In this document: piece by piece, positions 24,355-34,256 of the stretch
How the letters are laid out: every line of letters begins with the position of its first letter
Numbering within the stretch: position 1 is the first letter of the stretch
NCBI GenBank assembly: GCA_016703325.1
Contig: JADJCH010000029.1
Span: 1 to 48,650, forward strand
Length of the DNA: 48,650 bases
Origin: Burkholderiales bacterium
GTDB lineage: Bacteria > Pseudomonadota > Gammaproteobacteria > Burkholderiales > Burkholderiaceae_C
Direction: 5' to 3'
Made by a program: the position numbers and the translations under genes
Notes under the pieces: model-generated
Seen by the model: the letters and a program-made list of their open reading frames with translations, nothing else
What the model was told of the DNA's origin: nothing
The model's database searches: none

Positions 24355-27300
24355 ACGCCGCATCACCCACCGCGCGCAGGTCACGGGCGGTGCGCTGCTG
24401 GGGGTCGGGCTGCTGATCAGCCTGCTGCTGGCGCTGGACCAGGCCGGCCGCAACGAAGATCGCCTGGCACAGGCGCTGGCGCTGCTGACCGAACGCACCG
24501 CAGACCAGCTGGTCGAGCGCATCCACCTCTACGAGTACGGCCTGCGGGGTGCCCGCGGGGCCGTCATCAGCGCCGGCACCGAAGGCTTGACGCGGCTGCG
24601 GTTTCGGGCCTACCACCAGTCGCGCGACATCGACAGCGAGTTTCCGGGCGCACGCGGCTTTGGCGTGATTCGCCGGGTGCCTCCGGCCGAGGAAGCCCTC
24701 TTCCTGCAGCAGGCCCGGCGCGACGGCGCCCCGGACTTTGCCATCCAGCAGCTGCTGCCGCACGACGAAGAGCGTTTTGTCATCCAGTACATCGAGCCGA
24801 CCGAGCGCAACCTCGGCGCCGTGGGGCTGGATGTGGCCTCCCAGCAGGACCGGCGCGATGCGGCGCTGCGGGCCATGCGCAGCGGCCGTGCGGCCATCAC
24901 CCGCCCGATCACCCTGGTGCAGGCGGCCGGGCGGCCGCTGCATTCCTTCCTGATCCTGCTGCCGATCTACCACGGCGGTCGTCCTCTGGAAACACCCGCG
25001 CAGAGAGAGCAGGCCACCTTCGGCTGGTCCTACGCCCCGTTGGTGATCGACGAGGTGCTGCAGACTTCCCAACTGGACCTGGGGGGGCGCCAGTTCCGCC
25101 TGCTCCTGGACGATGTCGGCCCGGACGGCGAGCCGGTGCGGTTTTTTGATTCCGGAGGCGACGACGACGAACCCGCCGGGCGCATGCAGCGCACCTGGCG
25201 CGATGTGTTCGGGCGGCGCTGGCAGGTGGAGGTGCAGCCCACGCCGCTGTTGGCCGAGCAGCTGAACCTGACTTCGCCCTGGGGCGTGCTCTGGGCGGGC
25301 ATCTTTGCCTCGCTGCTGCTGGCGGCACTGGTCTATGCGCAGTCCACCAACCAGGGACGCAAGCGCCTGATCCGGGCCCACAGCGTGCGCATGGCCAACC
25401 TGGTGGCCAACTCCAGCGATGCCATCGTCACCCAGTCGCTGGAGGGGCGCATCACCTCCTGGAACCGTGCGGCCGAGCAGATCCTGGGCTGGTCGGCCGA
25501 GCAGGCCATCGGCCAGCCGGCGCACAGCCTGGTGCCCGCCGACCGCCGTGCCGTGGAGTGGCAGCGCCTGGCCCGGGTGCGGCGCGGCGAGTCGCTGCCC
25601 ACGCATGACGAGGTCTATCAGCGTGCCGACCAGTCGGAGGTGGAGGTTTCCGTCACGGTGGCGCCGATGTACGGCGTTGACGGCGCACTGGAGGGCATCG
25701 GCAAGACCATCCGCGACATCGGCGAGCGCAAGCAGGCCGAGCGGTCGCTGCAGCAGTTCAATGCGCGGCTGGAGCGCGAGGTGGCGCTGCGCACCCAGGA
25801 GCTGGCCACCGCCCACCGCGACCTGCAGACCATCCTGGACGCGGTGCCGTCGATGATCGGCTTCTGGGACCGTGACCTGCTCAACCGGGTGGCCAACCGC
25901 GCCTACCACCGCTGGCTGGGCCTGGCGCCGGGCGAGATGCGGGGGCGCCACCTGCGCGAGCTGGTCGGGGAAACGCTGTTCGAGCAGAACCGCGAGCGCA
26001 TCGAGGCGGTGCTGCGCGGGCAGCCGCAGACCTTCGAGCGCAGCCTCCCACGCCCGGACGGCTGTGGCGAGATCCACTCGCTGGTGCACTACCTGCCGGA
26101 CGTGCTGGACGGTCAGGTGCTGGGCTTCTACGTGCTGGTGCACGACGTCACCGAGCTCACGGAGAGCCGCCGCCGGCTGGCCGACAGCGAGGCCTTCCTG
26201 GAGCGCGCCAGTCGCCTGGCGGCGGTGGGGGGCTGGCAGATGGACCTGGCCAGCCGGGCGCTGACCTGGACCCGCGGCACCCGTGCCATCCACGAATGGA
26301 CGGCGCCGCTGCCGCCGGACTACGACAGCTCGGTGCAGTTTTATCCGCCCCCGGCCCGCGAGGTGCTGGCTGCCGCGGTGCAGCGCGCCATCGACTGCGG
26401 CGAAGGCTGGGACCTGGAGCTGCCCTTCGTCACCGCCGCCGGCCGGTCGATCTGGGTGCGCACCATCGGTGAGGCGGAATACGGCCCCGGCGGGCGGGAG
26501 GCCGGCGCGCTGCGCCTGGTCGGCGCGCTGCAGGACATCACCGTCCAGCGCGAAGCCGCCGCCGCGCTGGAGGCCCGCCATGCCGCAGAGGCCGCCAGTG
26601 CCGCCAAGAGCGCCTTCCTGGCGCACATGAGCCACGAGATCCGCACGCCGCTCAATGCCCTGATCGGCCTGTCCCACCTGCTCGAAGGCACCCCGCTGGA
26701 CGGCGAGCAGCGCCACTTCCTGGACCGCATCCAGCTGGCCAGCCGCACCCTGCTGGGCCTGCTCAACGCCATGCTGGACATCGCCAAGATCGAGGCCGGC
26801 GAGCTCAGCCTGGAGCACATCGAGCTGGACCTGCCGCTGCTGCTGCGGGAGGTCACCGCCCTGCTGGACGCGCAGGCCCAGGCCAAGGGGCTGACGCTGC
26901 AACTGGAACTGCAGCCCGGTCTGCCGGCGCGGGTGCTGGGCGACCCCACCCGGCTGCGCCAGGTCCTCACCAACCTGTTGAGCAACGCCATCAAGTTCAC
27001 CGAGCAGGGCCAGGTGCAGCTGGAGGTGTCCCGTCTGGAGGGCTCTGCCGGGCCCGGAAGCCGCCGCGGTGCGGCTGCGCTTTGTCGTGCGCGACACCGG
27101 CATCGGCATCGAGCCGGTGGCGCTGGCGCGCCTGTTCCAGCCCTTCGTGCAGGCCGATGCGGCCACCAACCGCCGCTTTGGCGGCACCGGGCTGGGCCTG
27201 TCGATCGTGCGCCACCTGGTCGGGATGATGGGCGGGCAGGTCGGGGTGGACAGCCACCCGGGACGGGGCAGCGCCTTCTGGTTCGAGCTGGACCTGCTGC

Positions 27301-28697
27301 CGGTGGCCGCGGGAGCGGCCGGCGCTGCCGAGGGTGCCGGGGCCGTCGCGGCTGGTGCGGCTGTTGCGGCCGTCACAGCCGTCACGGCCGTCGCAGCCAA
27401 CGGGGCCCCAGGTGCGCAGGGCACGCCGCAGCCGGCCCCGGACAGCCGACATGCGGCCGCCGGCAGTGCCGGTCCCAAGGGGCTGTTGGCGGATGTACGG
27501 GTGCTCGTCGTCGACGACAGCGACACCAACCGCGAGGTGGCCGAGCGCCTGCTGCTGCGTGAGGGAGCCTGGGTGCGGTGCTGCGAGGGGGGCGCCGAGG
27601 CGTTGGCGGCGTTGGCAGCGCCGGAGGCCCGCTTCGATGTGGTGCTGATGGACGTGCAGATGCCGGTGATGGACGGCCACGAGGCCACCCGTCGCATCCG
27701 CCGGATGACGGCACTGCGGCAGCCGGTGGTGCTGGCCCTCAGCGCCGGGGTGCTGACCACCGAGCGCCAGCGCGCGCTGGAGGCGGGCATGGACGACTTC
27801 ATTGCCAAACCGCTGGACCCCCAGCGCCTGGCCTGGACCCTGCGCCGCCATGTCGATGCCGCCCGAGGCCTGCCTCTGACGCCCTGGCCCGTGGCCGGTG
27901 AGCTGCCCGTTGACCCGGCTGTTGACCCGCCTGTTGATTCGCCGATGGACCCGCCGATGGACCCACCGGTTGACCCGGCCGATGCTGACCCGGCCGATGC
28001 CGGCGCCCAGGCCACGCAGCGGCCGGGTGGGCCACCGCCGCCCGGCGCCGGGTTGCCTGAAATCGACGGCATCGACCGGGAGGACGCCCTCACCCGCATC
28101 GGCGAGGACCGCGCCTTGATGGCCTCGCTGCTGTCTCGGGTGCTGCGCGAGTTCGCGCCGCTGGCCGAGGTCCAGGGCAACCCGCTGCCTCTGCCGCGCT
28201 GGCTGGCGCAACTGCACAAGCTCAAGGGCGCCTCCGGAATGATCGGGGCGCGTGCGCTGGCCGCGGCCGCAGCGGCCCTGGAGGAGGCGCTGCGGCAGGG
28301 GCGGGACAGCGCCGCGGCGCAGGAGCAGCTGACCCAGGCCCTGCTCGGCCTGACCGAGGCCAGCCGCAGCTTCCTGGACGAGGTGAACCGGCAGGAGCTG
28401 CACCCGCTGCAGGGCAACGCAGGGGGCCCGGCGCCGGACGCAGCGCGCCTGGCGCGACTGGCCGACCAGCTCCAGCGGCATGACCTGGCCGCGCTGGACA
28501 GCTTCCAGGCCCTGTCGCAGCCGCTGCGTGCCGCTTGGGGCGAGGCCCGCTGGCTGCGCCTGCGCCGGGCGGTGGACGACCTGCAGTTCACCCAGGCGCT
28601 GGAGGTGTTGGCCGAACGTGCCGGCCCGGGCCTGCCCGCCACGGCGCAGGCCGCGCCGGACCCAGGTGTGCCCCAGGGCAACGGGGGGGCTCGTTAG
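24347..28697 (+). pseudogene. CHASE-PAS hybrid histidine kinase with receiver and HPt, frameshifted
   Basis: In order: a membrane helix (about 13-30), a periplasmic CHASE sensor (about 55-240, DSEFPGARGFGVIRRV), a second helix (about 312-330), three PAS-type segments, HisKA with phosphoacceptor His763 in AHMSHEIRTPLN, and the ATPase N-box NLLSNAIKF. Between 27029 and 27069 the frame moves by +1. The new frame gives the rest of the ATPase (DTGIGI, GGTGLGLSIV), a receiver (VVLMDVQMP, FIAKP), a Pro-Asp linker, and an HPt domain with LHKLKGASG. All domains are otherwise well preserved, so one extra base near GCCGGGCCCGG is the simplest reading: recent mutation or sequencing error. If intact it would be a four-step phosphorelay kinase, likely feeding the two upstream receiver proteins. 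Confidence 0.85.
27909..27980 (+). repeat. 12-base tandem repeat coding a Pro-Asp linker
   Basis: Six imperfect units of a GTT-GAC-CCG-GCT type encode (V/M)D(P/S)(A/P) repeats between the receiver and HPt domains of the hybrid kinase. The unit length keeps frame, so linker length may vary between strains. Confidence 0.8.
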
Positions 28698-28978
28698 AAT
28701 CCGGTCATGTTCCGCCGATCCGATCCGCCTCCCCACGGCCGTGGCCCCACAGCCGGGCGGTTGGCTTCGCACAGCGCGACGCGGCGGCAGACCACCCGCG
28801 ACCGAATTTGCTGAGGGGCGGGCCGACGGCCCGTGGACCCCGGGGGCAGCCGCTGTCCTGGCGGTCTGCGCCGTTGCGGCGCGCCTCCCGCGACTTCCCT
28901 CTGCCCGCCCGGCACGCCGGGCTCCCGCGTTGTTTCGCACCCCCGTGACGAGCGCACCCCAGCGGGTGCGAAGCCCTC

Positions 28979-31939
28979 ATGACCGACAAGACCTCCCCCA
29001 AGGCCAAGGCCAAGCCCCAGCGTGACGCCGAAGCCGCGCCCGAGAGCAGCTACCGCGCCACGCTGAACATGCCCGACACCCCCTTCCCGATGCGCGGCGA
29101 CCTGCCCAGGCGCGAGCCGGGCTGGGTGAAGGACTGGAACGATGCGGCCAACGCCGCTGGCGGCAGCCTCTACATGCGCCTGCGCGAGGCGCGCAAGGGT
29201 GCACCGCTGTTCGTGCTGCACGACGGCCCGCCGTATGCGAACGGCCAGATCCACATGGGCCACGCGGTCAACAAGGTCCTCAAGGACATGATCGTCAAGA
29301 GCCGCCAGCTGGCCGGCTTCGACGCGCAGTACATCCCCGGCTGGGACTGCCACGGACTGCCGATCGAGAACGCGATCGAGAAGAAGCACGGCCGCAACCT
29401 GAGCCGCGACGACATGCAGGCGAAAAGCCGCGCCTACGCCACCGAGCAGATCGAGCTGCAGCGCGGTGACTTCAAGCGCCTGGGCGTGCTGGGCGACTGG
29501 GAGCGCCCCTACCGCACGATGGACCCGGCCAACGAGGCCGGCCAGATCCGCGCCTTCAAGCGCGTGATCGAGCGCGGCTTCGTCTACCGCGGCCTCAAGC
29601 CGGTGTACTGGTGCTTCGACTGCGGCAGCTCGCTGGCCGAATTCGAGATCGAGTACGCCGACAAGAAGAGCGACACGCTGGACGTGGCCTTCGAGTCCGA
29701 CGACGCCGCCGGCCTGGCCCGCGCCTTCGGTCTGGAAGCGCTGCCGGGTCAAGATGAAGGCAAGAGCGCCTTTGCGGTGATCTGGACCACCACGGCCTGG
29801 ACCCTCCCCGCCAACCAGGCGCTCAACGCCCATCCGGAACTGACCTACGCGCTGGTGGACACCCCGCGCGGCGTGCTGCTGCTGGCCGAGGAGCTGGTCG
29901 AGAAGTGCCTGGCGCGCTTCGGCCTGGAAGGTCAGGTGCTCGCCACCGCGAAGGGCGAGGCGCTGCGCGGCCAGGTGTTCCGCCACCCGCTGCATGACAC
30001 CTTGACGGCCGAGCAGGGTGGCAAATACTCCTACCGCCGCAAGAGCCCGCTGTACCTGGCCGACTACGTCACCGCCGGGGATGGCACCGGCATCGTGCAT
30101 TCCGCGCCGGCCTATGGTCTGGACGACTTCAACAGCTGCGTCGCCCACGGCCTGAAGTACGACGACATCCTCAACCCGGTGCAGGGCAACGGCGTCTACG
30201 CCGACGAGCTGCCCTTCTTCGGCGGCCAGCACATCTGGAAGGCCTGCGCCCACGTCATCGAGACGCTGCGCGGGCACGGCCGCCTGATGGCCACCCAGCC
30301 CATCGTGCACAGCTACCCGCACTGCTGGCGCCACAAGACGCCGGTGATCTACCGCGCCGCGGCGCAGTGGTTCATCCGCATGGACGAAGGCGAGGGTGTC
30401 TTCACCAAAGACAAGGCGCCCCAGACGCTGCGCCAGATGGCGCTGGCCGCCATCGACCACACCGGCTTCTACCCCGAGAACGGCCAGGCCCGACTGCGCG
30501 ACATGATCGCCAACCGGCCCGACTGGTGCATCTCGCGCCAGCGCTCCTGGGGCGTGCCGCTGCCCTTCTTCCTGCACAAGGACTCGGGCGAGCTGCACCC
30601 GCGCACGATGGAGATCCTCGACCAGGCCGCCGACATCGTCGAAGCAGGCGGCATCGAGGCCTGGAGCCGCGTGAGCGTCGCGGAGATCCTGGGCAGCGCG
30701 GATGCGCCGCACTACACCAAGAGCAGCGACATCCTGGAAGTCTGGTTCGACTCCGGTTCGACCTTCCAGCACGTGCTGCGCGGCAGCCACGCCCATGCCT
30801 ATCCGAACGGCGCCTTCCACGCCCAGGGCCCCGAGGCCGACCTCTACCTCGAAGGCCACGACCAGCACCGCGGCTGGTTCCACTCCTCGCTGCTGCTGGG
30901 CTGCGCGCTGTACGGCCGCGCGCCCTACAAGGGCCTGCTGACCCACGGCTTCACGGTGGACAGCCAGGGCCGCAAGATGAGCAAGAGCCTGGGCAACGGC
31001 ATCGACCCGCAGGACGTCTCCAAGAAGCTCGGAGCCGAGATCATCCGCCTGTGGGTGGCCGCGAGCGACTATTCCGGCGACATCGCCGGCGACGACAAGA
31101 TCCTCGCCCGCGTGATCGACGCCTACCGCCGCATCCGCAACACCCTGCGCTTCCTGATGGCGAACACGTCGGACTTCAACCCCGACACCGACGCTGTGCC
31201 CGCCGCGCAGTTGCTGGAGATCGACCGTTACGCCCTGGCCCGCGCCGGCGAGCTGCAGGCCGAGATCCTGAAGCACTTCGACGCCTACGAGTTCCATCCG
31301 GTGGTCAGCAAGCTGCAGGTCTACTGCTCTGAAGACCTGGGCGCCTTCTACCTCGACGTGCTCAAGGACCGCCTCTACACCAGCGCACCGAAGTCGCTGG
31401 CGCGCCGCAGCGCCCAGACCGCGCTGTGGCAGATCACGCACGCCATGCTGCGCTGGATGGCCCCCTTCCTCAGCTTTACCGCCGAGGAAGCGTGGACGGT
31501 GTTCGCCGGCAACAAGACCCGTGGCTCGATCTTTTTTGAGACCTTCTGGCCCTTCGTCACCCCCGAGGAGGCCCTGATTGCCAAGTGGAGCCGCATCCGC
31601 GCCATCCGCGACGTGGCCAACAAGGAAATTGAGGCCGTGCGCGTCGCCGGCCAGGTCGGCGCCTCGCTGCAGGCCACGCTGGAAATCACCGCCGGCGCCG
31701 ACGATGCCGCGCTGCTGCGCAGCCTGGGCGACGACCTCAAGTTCGTCACCATCACCTCGGCGGTGACCGTGGTGGACGGCGACGAGCTGAAGGTCACGGT
31801 GTCGCCGTCGACCGCGGTGAAGTGCGAGCGCTGCTGGCACTACCGCGACGACGTGGGCAGCCACGCCGCGCACCCGACGATCTGCGCTCGCTGCGTGAGC
31901 AACCTGGAAGGCAGTAGGGAGGCGCGTACAGTTGCTTGA
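28979..31939 (+). CDS. ileS: Isoleucyl-tRNA synthetase
   Basis: The 986-residue class I synthetase charges tRNA-Ile. It has the HIGH motif as HMGH (92-95) in PPYANGQIHMGHA, the editing-domain stretch SAFAVIWTTTAWTLPANQA, and WFDSGST. KMSKS is at 666-670, and the C-terminal zinc site is CERCW ... CARC. The N-terminus has a Lys/Ala/Glu-rich extension before YRATLNMPDTPFPMRG. ATG 28979 has no strong ribosome site. The 281 bases before it (28698-28978) hold no recognised gene, only a TAGAAT -10-like hexamer near 28694. The usual Burkholderiales neighbours ribF and lspA are not in the adjoining positions; a toxin-antitoxin pair follows directly. Confidence 0.97.
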   Translation: MTDKTSPKAKAKPQRDAEAAPESSYRATLNMPDTPFPMRGDLPRREPGWVKDWNDAANAAGGSLYMRLREARKGAPLFVLHDGPPYANGQIHMGHAVNKVLKDMIVKSRQLAGFDAQYIPGWDCHGLPIENAIEKKHGRNLSRDDMQAKSRAYATEQIELQRGDFKRLGVLGDWERPYRTMDPANEAGQIRAFKRVIERGFVYRGLKPVYWCFDCGSSLAEFEIEYADKKSDTLDVAFESDDAAGLARAFGLEALPGQDEGKSAFAVIWTTTAWTLPANQALNAHPELTYALVDTPRGVLLLAEELVEKCLARFGLEGQVLATAKGEALRGQVFRHPLHDTLTAEQGGKYSYRRKSPLYLADYVTAGDGTGIVHSAPAYGLDDFNSCVAHGLKYDDILNPVQGNGVYADELPFFGGQHIWKACAHVIETLRGHGRLMATQPIVHSYPHCWRHKTPVIYRAAAQWFIRMDEGEGVFTKDKAPQTLRQMALAAIDHTGFYPENGQARLRDMIANRPDWCISRQRSWGVPLPFFLHKDSGELHPRTMEILDQAADIVEAGGIEAWSRVSVAEILGSADAPHYTKSSDILEVWFDSGSTFQHVLRGSHAHAYPNGAFHAQGPEADLYLEGHDQHRGWFHSSLLLGCALYGRAPYKGLLTHGFTVDSQGRKMSKSLGNGIDPQDVSKKLGAEIIRLWVAASDYSGDIAGDDKILARVIDAYRRIRNTLRFLMANTSDFNPDTDAVPAAQLLEIDRYALARAGELQAEILKHFDAYEFHPVVSKLQVYCSEDLGAFYLDVLKDRLYTSAPKSLARRSAQTALWQITHAMLRWMAPFLSFTAEEAWTVFAGNKTRGSIFFETFWPFVTPEEALIAKWSRIRAIRDVANKEIEAVRVAGQVGASLQATLEITAGADDAALLRSLGDDLKFVTITSAVTVVDGDELKVTVSPSTAVKCERCWHYRDDVGSHAAHPTICARCVSNLEGSREARTVA

Positions 31940-31971
31940 GCGCGCCCTGTGTGGCGTGCCAGGAGGTGTCC

Positions 31972-32199
31972 ATGCCGCGAACCGAATCGACCTGCGCCGA
32001 CCTCTTCGCCCTGCCCACGGCCGAGAAGCTGCAGCTGGTCGAGGATCTTTGGGACAGCATTGCCGCCGAGCAGGAGGCCGCTCCCGTGCCTCCTGCTGTG
32101 GCCGTCCAGCTGCATGAACGTCTGGCGCGCTACGACGCCGATCCCGCCTCCGGAGTTTCCTGGGAGGAAGCCCGGCGTCGGCTGCGCGATGCCGCGTGA
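31972..32199 (+). CDS. Type II antitoxin, addiction-module family (RelB/StbD-like)
   Basis: The 75-residue protein contains LFALPTAEKLQLVEDLWDSIAAEQ and ends VSWEEARRRLRDAA, the pattern of the short helical antitoxins paired with RelE/ParE toxins. An excellent AGGAGGT (31961-31967) precedes ATG 31972. It starts only 32 bases after ileS, so it may be read from the ileS transcript. The toxin frame starts by a GTGA overlap at its stop. By family knowledge it would bind and neutralise the toxin and repress its own promoter. Confidence 0.85.
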   Translation: MPRTESTCADLFALPTAEKLQLVEDLWDSIAAEQEAAPVPPAVAVQLHERLARYDADPASGVSWEEARRRLRDAA

Positions 32200-32508
32200 C
32201 GCTGCCTCAGCTGATCCTCACTCCGGAGGCGTTTGAGGACATTCGCGAGGCCCGACAGTGGTACGAGCAGCGCCGTCATGGCCTGGGCGCGGCGTTCGAG
32301 CTTGCGCTGGAGGCTGCTCTGACCCAGTTGCAGCGCAGGCCGCAGGCCGCAGGCCCATCCGATGGTGTTGCCGCCCTTGCGGCGCGCGGTGATGCGCCGC
32401 TTCCCCTATGAAGTCTTCTACCGCGATGGCGACGACATCCTGGTGGTGATGGTGTTGCACACCGCCCAGAATCCAGATCGAGTGCGCCAGCGGCTCGGGC
32501 GCCTCTGA
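32196..32508 (+). pseudogene. RelE/ParE-family toxin, frameshifted
   Basis: From GTG 32196 the frame reads LPQLILTPEAFEDIREARQWYEQRRHGLGAAFELALEAAL, a ParE/RelE N-terminus. It then leaves the family pattern near 32345 and stops at 32411. The frame one base over continues it: LRRAVMRRFPYEVFYRD, ILVVMVLHTAQNPDRVRQRL, ending at 32508. So a single extra base splits the gene. The antitoxin is intact, as expected if the toxin was lost first, but a sequence error at the CAGGCCGCAGGCC repeat is equally possible. Confidence 0.8.
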
Positions 32509-32539
32509 TCGGCAGCGGTTGTCAGCCGGCCGCGCTCCG

Positions 32540-32980
32540 TCAGCCCAGCAGCTTCCGGTACTGCAGGAACCCGCTTTTCGCGGCGATGCGGTCGTACAGC
32601 AGCATGGCGTCGGTGTTGGTCTCGTGGGTGAGCCACCACACGCGTGAGGCGCCGGCGGCCTCCGCTGCGGCGTAGACGTGTTCGATCAGCGCGCGGCCCA
32701 CACCCTGGCCGCGGCAGTCCGGGGCGGCGAACAGGTCCTGCAGGTAGCAGTAGTCGCCCGCCGTCCAGCAGCTGCGGTGGTAGATGTAGTGCACCATGCC
32801 CAGCAGCCGGCCGTCCTGTTCTGCGACGGCGCAGTGCATCGGCTCGGCCGGGTCGTGGAAGCGCTGCCAGTTCAGCGCCGTCTGCTCGGGCGACAGGTCG
32901 ACTTTGTAGAAGCTCTGGTAGCCGCGCCACAGCGGCAGCCATTGGTCGCGGTCGTCGGGGCGGGCGAGGCGGATGTGCAT
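32540..32980 (-). CDS. GNAT-family N-acetyltransferase
   Basis: The 146-residue protein has the GNAT fold: MHIRLARPDDRDQWLPLWRGY at the start, LGMVHYIYH in strand 4, and the acetyl-CoA loop DCRGQGVGRALIEHVY. The C-terminal AMLLYDRIAAKSGFLQYRK is typical of small-molecule or amine acetyltransferases. ATG 32980 fits the family start better than 33022. It may be cotranscribed with the transglutaminase gene upstream (48 bases). Substrate unknown. Confidence 0.88.
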   Translation of the reverse strand: MHIRLARPDDRDQWLPLWRGYQSFYKVDLSPEQTALNWQRFHDPAEPMHCAVAEQDGRLLGMVHYIYHRSCWTAGDYCYLQDLFAAPDCRGQGVGRALIEHVYAAAEAAGASRVWWLTHETNTDAMLLYDRIAAKSGFLQYRKLLG

Positions 32981-33028
32981 GGTCGTGCTCAGGTGCTCAG
33001 GTGTTCGGATGCTCAGGAGCACGGATTC

Positions 33029-33901
33029 TCAGGGCTGGCCGTCGTCGGTGGACAGCAGGTTGCTGCTGTGCTGGGGCAGGGTGAGCCGGCCGGCTTCGTC
33101 GGGCAGGGCTTCGATGCGGATGCGCGGCGGCTCACCCTGCACCGGACCGAACAGAGTGGCAAAGGCGGCGTCGCTGGCGTCGCGGCCGGTGCCCAGCCGC
33201 ACGAAGCCCATCGGGATGGCGGTGCCGGAGGGGTCGAACAGGTACCAGCGCCCGCCCAGGTAGGCCTCCACATAGGCGTGGAAATCGGGCGGACCCAGTG
33301 CGGGGTCGGCGCCGTAGTCGAAACCGGTGGCAAAACGCGCCGGGATGTTCAGCGCCCGGCACAGCGCGATCATCACGTGCGCAAAGTCCCGGCACACCCC
33401 GGCCCCGTCGGCCAGCGTGTCGCGCGCGGAGGTCTGCGCGGTGGACACCCCGGAGCGGAAGGTCAGCCGCTGGCGCACCCACTCGCACAGCGCCACCACC
33501 CGCCGCGAGCCCTGCGGCATCGCGCCGAAGTGCTGCAGCGCCAGGGGCGCCAGCCGGTCGGACTCGCAGTAGCGGCTGGGGTACAGGTAGGGCAGCACCT
33601 GCGACGGCAGTTGCGCCACCGGCACCTCCGGCAGGCCCGCAGCCGGGGCCACATGGTGCGCCAGCTCCACCACCGCCTCGTGCCGCAGGCTCAGCGGCCC
33701 CGCCTGGGCATGCAGGCGCAGGTAACGCGCCCGGGTGATCGGGTCGGTGTGCGCCTGCATGGTCACCGGCTGGGCGATGCTCAGCTTCTCCTCCACCACC
33801 CGCTGCTGGCGGGTGAAGGCCGGCTGGATGTTGAAGATGAAATCGGCGCCCGGCGCGTCGATGCGGTAGTCCAGCGCGACGCTGCAGCCCAGGCGGATCA
33901 T
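33029..33901 (-). CDS. Transglutaminase-like cysteine protease family protein
   Basis: The 290-residue protein has an N-terminal beta domain (LGCSVALDYRIDAPGADFIFNIQPA) and a transglutaminase core. The catalytic Cys lies in GVCRDFAHVMIALCRALNIPAR, the His in DFHAYVEAYL, and the Asp in YLFDPSGTA. This subclass is common in bacteria as a stand-alone protein without signal peptide. Its role (peptide crosslinking or proteolysis) is not established. It probably shares a transcript with the GNAT gene. Confidence 0.9.
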   Translation of the reverse strand: MIRLGCSVALDYRIDAPGADFIFNIQPAFTRQQRVVEEKLSIAQPVTMQAHTDPITRARYLRLHAQAGPLSLRHEAVVELAHHVAPAAGLPEVPVAQLPSQVLPYLYPSRYCESDRLAPLALQHFGAMPQGSRRVVALCEWVRQRLTFRSGVSTAQTSARDTLADGAGVCRDFAHVMIALCRALNIPARFATGFDYGADPALGPPDFHAYVEAYLGGRWYLFDPSGTAIPMGFVRLGTGRDASDAAFATLFGPVQGEPPRIRIEALPDEAGRLTLPQHSSNLLSTDDGQP

Positions 33902-34256
33902 GCGCGGACCTCCGAGGGACCCAGGCCGGTGGACCCGTGCCCCGCAGCGGTCTGCTGCTGCCGGGTGGTGCGAGGGGGCGTGGCGGCGGGCGCGGATCGG
34001 CTCGGCAGCCAGGGTGCGAAAAGGGACAAGGCGGGATCGTTCCGGTTGAGGCGCTCAGCGACGGTGAGATGCGGTGAAAGGAGGTGAAAAAGGCGGATCG
34101 GGGTCAGCTCCAGCACGGAAGCAAGTTCAAGGCCCTGGGTGGCCCGTGCCGTGCCCGGGTGACATCTCGCCGAGCCCGACTGTAGTCCCGGCTCGCGCCT
34201 GCCGGTGTGGACTGCCGTTGTGGACTGCCGGTGTGGATGGCGCCCGGTGCCCGGGC
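33902..34256 (+). other. Gene-free stretch between transglutaminase and YhhN genes
   Basis: These 355 bases show no recognised gene. The minus strand stays open over 33898-34110 but resembles no family I know. The only structure is a 13-base tandem repeat near its right end (34201-34239). It should hold the promoter of the transglutaminase gene. Confidence 0.5.
34201..34239 (+). repeat. Three 13-base tandem repeats
   Basis: GCCGGTGTGGACT, GCCGTTGTGGACT and GCCGGTGTGGATG lie head to tail, just past the 3' end of the YhhN gene. The unit length equals that of the separate repeat at 35693. Confidence 0.8.

Noticed and set aside
27029..27069. Programmed ribosomal frameshift in the kinase
   Set aside because: No classical slippery heptamer with a following pseudoknot is evident and the family does not use one; a mutation or error is simpler.
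24062..28681. Minus-strand open frame of over 1500 codons
   Set aside because: It is antisense to the cyclase and hybrid kinase, is rich in Arg, Gln and His with no family features, and arises from the G/C codon bias.
28698..28978. Riboswitch or T-box before ileS, or a ribF remnant
   Set aside because: No specifier-hairpin or T-box sequence and no RibF-like codons were seen.
34020..34120. Transposase fragment on the minus strand
   Set aside because: A short protein-like stretch is open, but no catalytic motif or terminal inverted repeat is present.
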